Positions 1 through 5,102 of a DNA stretch of 6,304 bases are shown in pieces. Within the stretch, counting starts at the first letter, position 1. Each line of letters opens with the position of its first letter. The notes under the pieces are model-generated. The model searched no databases. It saw nothing but the letters and a program-made list of their open reading frames with translations, and was not told the DNA's origin. Origin of the DNA: Planctomycetota bacterium (lineage in GTDB: Bacteria; Planctomycetota; Brocadiia; Brocadiales; Bathyanammoxibiaceae); NCBI GenBank assembly GCA_030598065.1, contig JAUVQR010000093.1, positions 1 through 6,304 on the forward strand. Reading direction: 5' to 3'. The position numbers were made by a program, and so were the translations under genes.

Positions 1-41
1 ACCCGTAAATCTGCCGTAGACGACTGTATGACGATTACACC

Positions 42-746
42 ATGTCCGACGCTAGAGACGAATTGGGTAGGATAATTGGTTCGCTGAGGGGGAAGCTGGA
101 ACTTGAGAGAGGCTTCGGGTCGGATTCCGTCGTAAAGGGTCGTATGGTGGACACACCGCGCGATGAAAATAAAGACGACAGGGTCAGGAAACTTGCCGTG
201 CTGGAAGAGGGGGCATCAACGTGCATGAAATGCCGCCTGAGCGAAGGCCGCACCAGGGCTGTGTTCGGCACGGGTAACCCTCACGCGGAACTCTTGTTTA
301 TCGGTGAAGGGCCCGGATACGAAGAGGACAAGCAGGGACTTCCGTTCGTAGGAAGGGCCGGCCAGTTGCTGACCAAGATAATCGAGGCCATTGACCTTAC
401 CCGTGAAGACGTGTACATCGCCAACATGGTCAAGTGCCGTCCCCCCGAAAACCGCACGCCCAGACAAGACGAGATATTTACCTGTACCTCCAACTATCTC
501 AAGTACCAGATAGAGTGGATAAGGCCCAAGATTATCTGCGGCCTCGGCAATGCGGCGGTACAGTCGCTGCTCAACCCCACCAAGGGTATAGGTACGCTGA
601 GGGGCCGCTTCCACGACTATAACGGCATAAAGTTCATGCCGACCTTTCACCCCGCGTATCTGCTTAGAAGCCCCGGCGAAAAGGGCAAGTGCTGGCAGGA
701 CGTGAAAAAGATACGCGCCATGCTGGATGAGCTCAATGCACAATAA
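42..746 (+). CDS. Type-4 uracil-DNA glycosylase (UDGa, iron-sulfur type)
   Basis: A family 4 uracil-DNA glycosylase of 234 residues, which removes uracil from DNA as the first step of base excision repair in the cytoplasm. Motif A is visible as GEGPGYEED (residues 88-96) followed by QGLPFVGRAGQLL, and motif B as HPAYLLR (203-209). The four cysteines that hold the [4Fe-4S] cluster in this family are C61 and C64 (CMKC), C132 (KCRPPENR) and C148. About 50 N-terminal residues precede the first cysteine; they are charged and are longer than in the short thermophile enzymes. No clear Shine-Dalgarno precedes the ATG at 42. Met35 (ATG at 144) has AAAGGG at 134-139 only 4 bases upstream, so a shorter 200-residue product is possible. 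The gene lies 52 bases before the acetolactate decarboxylase, with no obvious functional link. Family assignment is secure; the start is less so. Confidence 0.93.
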   Translation: MSDARDELGRIIGSLRGKLELERGFGSDSVVKGRMVDTPRDENKDDRVRKLAVLEEGASTCMKCRLSEGRTRAVFGTGNPHAELLFIGEGPGYEEDKQGLPFVGRAGQLLTKIIEAIDLTREDVYIANMVKCRPPENRTPRQDEIFTCTSNYLKYQIEWIRPKIICGLGNAAVQSLLNPTKGIGTLRGRFHDYNGIKFMPTFHPAYLLRSPGEKGKCWQDVKKIRAMLDELNAQ

Positions 747-751
747 TGTAC

Positions 752-779
752 AATAGTGTCCTGAGTGTCCTGAACTATT
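752..779. repeat. 9-bp tandem repeat inside a short inverted repeat
   Basis: GTGTCCTGA occurs twice in perfect tandem at 756-773. The inverted arms AATAGT (752-757) and ACTATT (774-779) enclose it, the left arm overlapping the first repeat by two bases. It fills most of the 52-base spacer between the glycosylase stop and the decarboxylase start. It could be a regulator site for the downstream gene or a weak RNA hairpin with a 16-base loop; there is no T-run to make it a convincing terminator. Function unknown. Confidence 0.4.
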
Positions 780-798
780 ATTAACAAAGGGAAAATAG

Positions 799-1581
799 AT
801 GGCTACCCGGCATTTATTGGCGGCGGTGTTCTTTGTCGCGATTGCATGCGGATGCGCACAGGTGCCGGAAGACGGGGACACCATATTTCAGGTGTCAACG
901 ATTAACGCCCTGCTTGAAGGGGTATACGATGGAGATATAAGCCTTGGGGGATTGAAGCGACATGGAGACTTCGGGGTTGGCGCTGCCGACGAACTTGACG
1001 GAGAACTGGTTGAACTTGGCGGCGAAATATATCAACTAAAGGTGGACGGGCTGGCATATCCGGCCGAGGATTCATTGAAGACACCTTTTGCCGTGGTGAC
1101 CTTCTTTGAACCGGATAACACAGTATTGTCAGACAGGTCTATGGACTATAATCAACTAAAAGAATATTTAGACGGTTTGCTTCCGACTGAAAATATACCT
1201 TATGCCGTCAAAATGGAGGGTACCTTTAATTACGTAAAGACAAGGGGCCTCCCCAGGCAGAAAAAACCGTATCCCCGCCTTGTTGAGGTGGTAAAGAAAG
1301 AGTCGAAGTTCGAGTTTCATGATGTAAATGGCACGATGGTAGGGTTCTGGTTCCCTGCATATATGGAAGGGATAAACGTGCCGCATTATCACTTTCATTT
1401 CATCACTGAAGATAGAAAGAAGGGCGGCCATGTGCTCGACTGCGAGCCGCGGAATGTAAGGATTGGAATAGATAATTCCCCGGCATTGTACATGGTATTG
1501 AACGAACATGGTGAGTTCTACAGCGCGGACTTAACTGAAACGGAAGAGAAAAAGGCGGAACTGGAAGAGTTTATGGAATGA
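799..1581 (+). CDS. Alpha-acetolactate decarboxylase, probably exported
   Basis: Acetolactate decarboxylase (budA/alsD family), 260 residues, converting 2-acetolactate to acetoin and CO2. Family landmarks are FQVSTINALLEGVYDG (30-45), KRHGDFGVG (53-61), LDGELV (66-71), and PHYHFHFITED followed by GGHVLD (195-214). By spacing, H198, H200 and H211 match the zinc ligands of the Brevibacillus enzyme (H194, H196, H207 from memory). E69, R149 and probably E257 match its catalytic E65, R145 and E253, so the active site looks complete. Residues 1-20 form a signal peptide: a short basic start, a hydrophobic stretch, then C17 and C19. The lipobox is imperfect (AIAC or ACGC), so lipoprotein anchoring is possible but unproven. 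AAAGGG at 786-791, 7 bases before ATG, fixes the start. By eye the gene is more AT-rich than its neighbours, which may indicate transfer. No acetolactate synthase or acetoin gene is beside it. Confidence 0.93.
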   Translation: MATRHLLAAVFFVAIACGCAQVPEDGDTIFQVSTINALLEGVYDGDISLGGLKRHGDFGVGAADELDGELVELGGEIYQLKVDGLAYPAEDSLKTPFAVVTFFEPDNTVLSDRSMDYNQLKEYLDGLLPTENIPYAVKMEGTFNYVKTRGLPRQKKPYPRLVEVVKKESKFEFHDVNGTMVGFWFPAYMEGINVPHYHFHFITEDRKKGGHVLDCEPRNVRIGIDNSPALYMVLNEHGEFYSADLTETEEKKAELEEFME

Positions 1582-1669
1582 GCTGGATTGCCGTCGCCTG
1601 TAAGTCCCGGAGATGTTTAGGTGTGTTTTCTGGTGTGCATCCTGCAGGACTTGGCCCCTGCGGAAGGGA

Positions 1670-1867
1670 TTATTTGATGTATCTCTGGTAAAGCTTGTAG
1701 CCTCCCACCGCCAGCGTGACCAGCGTTAGGACCAACAGGGCGGCCCGGAAACCCTGAAGATATTCCACGGCGTACGTGAACTTTTCTCCCATAAAGAAGC
1801 CGAGCAGGAAGAAGAAGATATTGCTGATTATGACCAGGAACCACCAGAGCTTTGAGCTGCTCGCCAT
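1670..1867 (-). CDS. Small two-helix membrane protein resembling the C-terminal end of DedA proteins
   Basis: A 65-residue protein with two predicted membrane helices (about 8-26 and 41-57) and a basic tail ending YQRYIK. The pattern from helix 1 onward (FFLLGFFMGEKF, then an amphipathic YLQGF, then a second hydrophobic run and YKLY) resembles the last 50 or so residues of DedA/SNARE-associated family membrane proteins. Those proteins are usually around 200 residues, so most of the family, including its conserved N-terminal part, is absent. A GAGG Shine-Dalgarno (1878-1875 on the minus strand) sits 7 bases before the ATG, so it looks like a translated gene rather than a random open frame. It starts 19 bases after the stop of the NicO-like transporter gene and is surely cotranscribed with it. 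It may be a small partner of that transporter, or a DedA remnant. The DedA resemblance is from memory and is tentative. Confidence 0.7.
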   Translation of the reverse strand: MASSSKLWWFLVIISNIFFFLLGFFMGEKFTYAVEYLQGFRAALLVLTLVTLAVGGYKLYQRYIK

Positions 1868-1886
1868 TTTCTTGCCTCAGTATCCT

Positions 1887-2510
1887 TTATATCCCCATGA
1901 ACATAACAGCCACACCGGTCAGGGCTATTACCCCGCCGGCCATTACGTGCGACCACTGTTCCATATGCGCCACTCTGCTTAGCGGCAGCATCTCTAGCCC
2001 CATGAACGCCAGCATGCTCTGCGAGACGACCATAAACACGGTAATTATTGAAAATGCCGCCGTCGTCAGCCACACCCCGTACCACCCGTACTGAACGGCC
2101 AGGAACATCAACGGAATCAGCGGCTCGCAGGGGCCGAAGATGAAGATGGCTATCAGCGCCCATACCGTTATCTTCTTTGTGTCGTTCAGATGGAGGTGGC
2201 TGTGCCGGAGGTGTTTGAGGCCCCATAGGACATAAGCTGCGCCAAAACCTATAAGCAGGAAACCGGCTATGTTACCCCTGAAGGACTCCGTGCCCTGCAG
2301 GTTTACCAGGCCAAGTCCCAGAAATATTCCAAGCGCTCCCAGTACGATGCTGGAGCCCACGTGTGCCACGCCCGCAAGCAGACTGACCCCGAAGAGCTTC
2401 TGACGCGACCAGCCCTGTGCCTTGGCTATTGAGGCAAACGGCAACCAGTGGTCGGGCACGAGTGAGTGCAGAAAACCGATGCCGACGGCCGATAATATCA
2501 GCGCTTCCAT
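1887..2510 (-). CDS. NicO/UreH-like six-helix membrane transporter
   Basis: A 207-residue integral inner-membrane protein with about six hydrophobic helices (near 4-24, 42-66, 80-98, 114-137, 143-165 and 186-206). Helix 1 carries HSLVPDH (H15, D20, H21), which is the HX4DH pattern of nickel/cobalt transporters of the NiCoT/NicO group. H50 lies in helix 2, and a histidine-rich loop (H100, H103, H105, H107) follows helix 3. FGPCEPLIPL (125-134) in helix 4 is typical of proteins annotated as UreH-like or TauE/SafE-like exporters. A metal ion (Ni, Co or similar) is a reasonable guess for the substrate, but export of a sulfur compound cannot be excluded. GGAAGGA (2527-2521 on the minus strand) lies 10 bases before the ATG. 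The gene lies 129 bases downstream of the small exported protein gene and 19 bases upstream of the 65-residue membrane protein gene. No urease, hydrogenase or metal regulator gene is visible nearby. Confidence 0.82.
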   Translation of the reverse strand: MEALILSAVGIGFLHSLVPDHWLPFASIAKAQGWSRQKLFGVSLLAGVAHVGSSIVLGALGIFLGLGLVNLQGTESFRGNIAGFLLIGFGAAYVLWGLKHLRHSHLHLNDTKKITVWALIAIFIFGPCEPLIPLMFLAVQYGWYGVWLTTAAFSIITVFMVVSQSMLAFMGLEMLPLSRVAHMEQWSHVMAGGVIALTGVAVMFMGI

Positions 2511-2573
2511 ATCCTAAGAATCCTTCCAAAACACGGCGATGAACAGTATACATTCTCATGAAACAGGGCGTAG

Positions 2574-2621
2574 CCCCATGGGGGAACAAAACATTTTAAG
2601 ACATAGCTGTAATAAATGCAA
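2574..2621 (-). promoter_or_regulatory. Possible internal promoter and palindrome upstream of the NicO-like gene
   Basis: On the minus strand TTGCAT (2621-2616) and TAAAAT (2598-2593) are separated by 17 bases, resembling a sigma-70 promoter with a weak -35. The expected start near 2586 is immediately followed by the perfect palindrome CCCCATGGGG (2583-2574), leaving a leader of about 75 bases before the ATG at 2510. The palindrome could be an operator or a leader hairpin. The 129-base gap before this gene makes an own promoter plausible, but cotranscription with cysK is equally possible. Confidence 0.3.
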
Positions 2622-2639
2622 CAGGGGATAATGGCTCAT

Positions 2640-2981
2640 TTAATCGGTGCAATAGAAGATGACGCGGTTGCCGGGGAATCCGTTCTTACTAACCGGGCCT
2701 GTAAGCTTATAGCCGGCTTCGAGCGGATAGCACAAAATCTCATAGTCCGCCAGTTCAGCCACCTCTACGGTGCAACCCCTGCCTTCCCGGTCTACGCAGA
2801 CGTAAGAGGCGGGTTCCGGGCCGGTTCCCCGGATGATGTATCTTGCCGGGACCTTTTTATCGGTCTGCTGGTTTACCAGCAGGCACTCTATTTCAGACTT
2901 GCCCACAGCGCAGGAAAGTTGCGAAAGTGTTACCAGTAACGTCAGCAAGAGCAGTCTTTCAACGGCATATCGCTTCTTCAT
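2640..2981 (-). CDS. Small exported cysteine-containing protein of unknown function
   Basis: I do not recognise this family. The preferred start is the ATG at 2981 (113 residues), because a strong GAGGGGG Shine-Dalgarno (2991-2985) lies just upstream and the product then begins with a regular signal peptide: MKKR, a leucine-rich core (residues 10-19) and a likely cleavage near SCA (23-25), or C24 used as a weak lipobox cysteine. The mature part of about 88 residues holds five cysteines (C33, C62, C70, C84, C111), suggesting disulfides in the periplasm or ligands for a metal. A beta-rich pattern (alternating hydrophobics such as ARYIIRG, CTVEVAEL, NRVIFYC) suggests a small beta fold. An in-frame GTG at 3029 overlaps the cysK stop as GTGA and would add 16 polar residues before the signal peptide, which is unlikely. 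The gene starts 44 bases after cysK and is probably cotranscribed with it. Confidence 0.72.
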   Translation of the reverse strand: MKKRYAVERLLLLTLLVTLSQLSCAVGKSEIECLLVNQQTDKKVPARYIIRGTGPEPASYVCVDREGRGCTVEVAELADYEILCYPLEAGYKLTGPVSKNGFPGNRVIFYCTD

Positions 2982-3025
2982 GGTCCCCCTCTTATCTCCG
3001 GGTTTTAAATCCTTTGGACGTTCAA

Positions 3026-3973
3026 TCACGTGCCGATATATTTCTCGCCACTGTCGGGGAAGACGGTTACAACCCTCTTGCCCTCTCCCAGCTTCCTGGC
3101 AATTTTGGCAGAGGCAAAGGCGGCTGCGCCGGATGAGATGCCGACCACCAGGCCCTCTTCCCTTGCAAGGCGTCCGGCGGTGTCCAGGGCCTCATCATCG
3201 CTGACCGCCACCACGTCGTCAATGACGTTTCTATCAAGAAGCTTCGGCAGAAACCCTGCGCCCAATCCGTGGATGCCGTGCGCCCCCGGCCTTCCGCCGG
3301 ATATAATGGCAGAATCTTTTGGCTCTACAGCCACGATGCGTACGGAAGGGATTCTCGCCTTGAGAACCCCACCCACCCCGCTGATAGTCCCTCCGGTGCC
3401 GACACCGGCCACAAAAACGTCTAGCTCACTTCCCGTCGCCTCAAGTATCTCTACCGCCGTTGTCCTCCTGTGTGTTTCAGGGTTTACCGGGTTTTCAAAC
3501 TGGTTTGGCATAAAATAGTGCGGGTTTTTTTTCGCCATGTCGTGGGCCGTCTTTATGGCCTCCGGCATCCCATCGGAGGCAGGCGTCAGTTCAAGCGTGG
3601 CACCGTAGAAGCGTAGCAGTGCCTGTTGTTCGGCGGGAACGCTATCGGGCATGACCAGTATGAGATTGTAGCCACGCACGGCTGCTATCATGGCCAGTGA
3701 TATGCCCGTATTACCGCCGGTAGGCTCTATTATTGTTGAGCCTTTTTTCAAGAAACCTTCTTTTTCGGCTGCTTGGACCATCCCAAGGCATACCCGGTCC
3801 TTTACGCTTCCGGTGGGGTTGGCTCCCTCCAGCTTGGCCAGTACCTCTGCGCATCCCTTCCCGACCAACCTACGTAACCGGACCACCGGCGTATTATGGA
3901 CAAGTGAAAGTGGGCCGGAGGCTATTCTCTTGCCGGAGAGGGTAAGTTCTGCGGTTGTCTTGGTGTCTTCCAT
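3026..3973 (-). CDS. cysK: Cysteine synthase (O-acetylserine sulfhydrylase)
   Basis: A PLP enzyme of 315 residues that makes L-cysteine from O-acetylserine and sulfide in the cytoplasm. The PLP lysine is K58 in NPTGSVKDR (52-60). The substrate-binding asparagine loop is EPTGGNTG (83-90), where many CysK proteins have TSGNT. The phosphate-binding loop is GTGGTISG (192-199), and the C-terminal SSGAA (280-284) and PDSGEKY (306-312) are typical. About 18 extra residues precede the usual start of the domain (HNTPVVRL at 26-33); no alternative start codon lies between, so the ATG at 3973 is kept although no clear Shine-Dalgarno precedes it. The gene is divergent from nifUS, which fits CysK supplying the cysteine that NifS consumes. 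A relative such as cystathionine beta-synthase or another O-acetylserine-type enzyme is possible, since members of this fold share these motifs. The length and lack of a CBS or other extra domain favour CysK. Confidence 0.93.
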   Translation of the reverse strand: MEDTKTTAELTLSGKRIASGPLSLVHNTPVVRLRRLVGKGCAEVLAKLEGANPTGSVKDRVCLGMVQAAEKEGFLKKGSTIIEPTGGNTGISLAMIAAVRGYNLILVMPDSVPAEQQALLRFYGATLELTPASDGMPEAIKTAHDMAKKNPHYFMPNQFENPVNPETHRRTTAVEILEATGSELDVFVAGVGTGGTISGVGGVLKARIPSVRIVAVEPKDSAIISGGRPGAHGIHGLGAGFLPKLLDRNVIDDVVAVSDDEALDTAGRLAREEGLVVGISSGAAAFASAKIARKLGEGKRVVTVFPDSGEKYIGT

Positions 3974-4044
3974 TAGGATGAAATGTGATGCTTTATTTAT
4001 AAGTGTTCATAAGTAGATGCTAGATAAGAATATACGGCGGAAAC

Positions 4045-4074
4045 ATTATAAGATATGAAGATGGTAGATGGCAA
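4045..4074 (-). promoter_or_regulatory. Predicted sigma-70 promoter of cysK
   Basis: On the minus strand TTGCCA (4074-4069) and a perfect TATAAT (4050-4045) are separated by 18 bases. Transcription would begin near 4038, giving a leader of about 65 bases before the cysK ATG. The promoter core is bracketed by a near-perfect GC-rich inverted repeat (CGGCGGAAA at 4035-4043 and TTTCCCGCCG at 4081-4090). Confidence 0.5.
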
Positions 4075-4149
4075 GTGGAATTTCCCGCCGGCAGCGCATA
4101 AATAGCGTTCGGCGTCTCGCTCGCCGTGAAATGCCATATGACCGCCATG

Positions 4150-4165
4150 TATATACATGTATATA
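4150..4165. promoter_or_regulatory. 16-bp palindrome upstream of the nifUS promoter, candidate operator
   Basis: TATATACATGTATATA is a perfect 16-bp palindrome ending 20 bases before the -35 hexamer of nifUS. A second palindrome, CATGTATATACATG (4146-4159), overlaps it. The position suits an activator or a regulator shared by the two divergent promoters. It does not resemble the IscR consensus I know. Alternating TA sequence can form palindromes by chance, so this is only a candidate. Confidence 0.3.
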
Positions 4166-4185
4166 TGCGTACAGGGCCTTATTTC

Positions 4186-4214
4186 TTGACAGAAACCCCA
4201 CGCCTGGATATTAT
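4186..4214 (+). promoter_or_regulatory. Predicted sigma-70 promoter of nifUS
   Basis: A perfect TTGACA (4186-4191) and TATTAT (4209-4214) are separated by exactly 17 bases. Transcription would start near 4221, leaving a leader of about 39 bases before the nifU ATG. The strong sigma-70 match and the absence of a GG-N10-GC sigma-54 element suggest housekeeping expression rather than NifA-controlled nitrogen-fixation expression. Confidence 0.65.
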
Positions 4215-4259
4215 AGAATTTTTGTAAGCTGGCATTTTCTCCCTCTAAGGATATTCATT

Positions 4260-5096
4260 ATGTGGGACTATTCTGATAAGGTAAAGGACCATTTCTTCAA
4301 TCCCAGGAACGTGGGTGAGGTACCTGACGCGGACGCCGTCGGCGACGTGGGCAATATAGCCTGCGGTGACGCTCTAAGGCTTACCCTGAAGATTGATAAT
4401 GACCGTATTTCTGACGCCAAGTTCCAGACCTTTGGCTGCGGGAGCGCTATCGCCGCCGCCAGCGCCCTTACCGAGATTCTCAAGGGCAAGACCATGGATG
4501 AGGCCGAGAAGATAACCAACCAGGATATCGCGGACTACCTGGACGGCCTGCCGGAGGCAAAGATGCATTGCTCGGTCATGGGTGAGGAGGCGCTTGAGGC
4601 CGCCATAGCCAACTATCGTGGTATTGAAATAGCGCCTTGCGAAGAGGGGGCCATCATATGCAAGTGCTTCAAGGTGACCGATACGGTCATTGAAAAGGTA
4701 ATCAAAGAGAACGGCCTTTCGACGATTGACCAGGTGACGCACTATACCAAGGCCGGCGGTGGCTGCAAGTCTTGTCATCCCGACATTCAGGAAATTATAG
4801 ACAGGGTCACCGGAGCCGGAGAGGCCGAGACGCCTAAGCCGCAGCCGGCTAAGAAAATGAGTAATATCAAGAAGATGAAGCTCATACAGGAGACCATTGA
4901 TAACGAGATAAGCCCGGCCCTCAAACAAAACGGCAGCGACGTCGAGCTTGAAGACATTGACGGGAACACCGTGTACGTCTCGTTGCATGGCAGTTGTACG
5001 GAGAACCCCAACACCAGGGCCACTACAAGGTCTACCGTAGAGTCGAGGCTCAGGGAGCTTGTCACCGAAGAGCTGGTGGTCGAGGAGACGGCGTAA
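4260..5096 (+). CDS. nifU: NifU iron-sulfur cluster scaffold, three-domain form
   Basis: A modular scaffold on which NifS-derived sulfur and iron are built into clusters for transfer to target proteins. Starting at ATG 4260 (278 residues), residues 1-125 are IscU-like with C35, D37, C60 and C104. Residues 130-185 are the central [2Fe-2S] BFD-like domain with C134, C136, C169 and C172. Residues 203-278 are Nfu-like. In the Nfu part the usual CxxC is C246-T-E-N249, so the second cysteine is lost; N249 is followed by P250. A charged linker rich in Pro, Lys and Glu (187-200) joins the last two domains. TAAGGA at 4246-4251, 8 bases upstream, and the normal MWDYSDKV family start fix the start. An open frame continues upstream to 4068, but it runs through the promoter and is not coding. 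nifS follows after 6 bases. Assignment is secure; whether it serves nitrogenase or general cluster assembly is not shown here. Confidence 0.95.
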   Translation: MWDYSDKVKDHFFNPRNVGEVPDADAVGDVGNIACGDALRLTLKIDNDRISDAKFQTFGCGSAIAAASALTEILKGKTMDEAEKITNQDIADYLDGLPEAKMHCSVMGEEALEAAIANYRGIEIAPCEEGAIICKCFKVTDTVIEKVIKENGLSTIDQVTHYTKAGGGCKSCHPDIQEIIDRVTGAGEAETPKPQPAKKMSNIKKMKLIQETIDNEISPALKQNGSDVELEDIDGNTVYVSLHGSCTENPNTRATTRSTVESRLRELVTEELVVEETA

Positions 5097-5102
5097 CCAA
5101 AC

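Noticed and set aside
216..884. A 222-codon minus-strand frame over the uracil-DNA glycosylase and the start of the decarboxylase
   Set aside because: It is antisense to well-supported genes and shows no family features.
1640..1665. Possible terminator hairpin (GCAGG and CCTGC arms) between the convergent genes
   Set aside because: The stem is only five base pairs with an 8-base loop, and no T-run follows on either strand. The 88-base convergent gap shows no convincing terminator.
2272..2589. A 105-codon minus-strand frame overlapping the start of the NicO-like gene
   Set aside because: It is out of frame with the membrane protein, lacks hydrophobic or domain structure, and the overlapping gene has clear helices and a ribosome binding site.
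3030..3518. A 162-codon plus-strand frame opposite cysK
   Set aside because: A low-complexity Ser/Thr/Pro-rich translation lying entirely inside the cysK coding region; a typical antisense shadow.
4068..4259. A 64-codon N-terminal extension of NifU
   Set aside because: It spans the TTGACA/TATTAT promoter, has no match to the family, and a good Shine-Dalgarno precedes the ATG at 4260, where the family normally begins.
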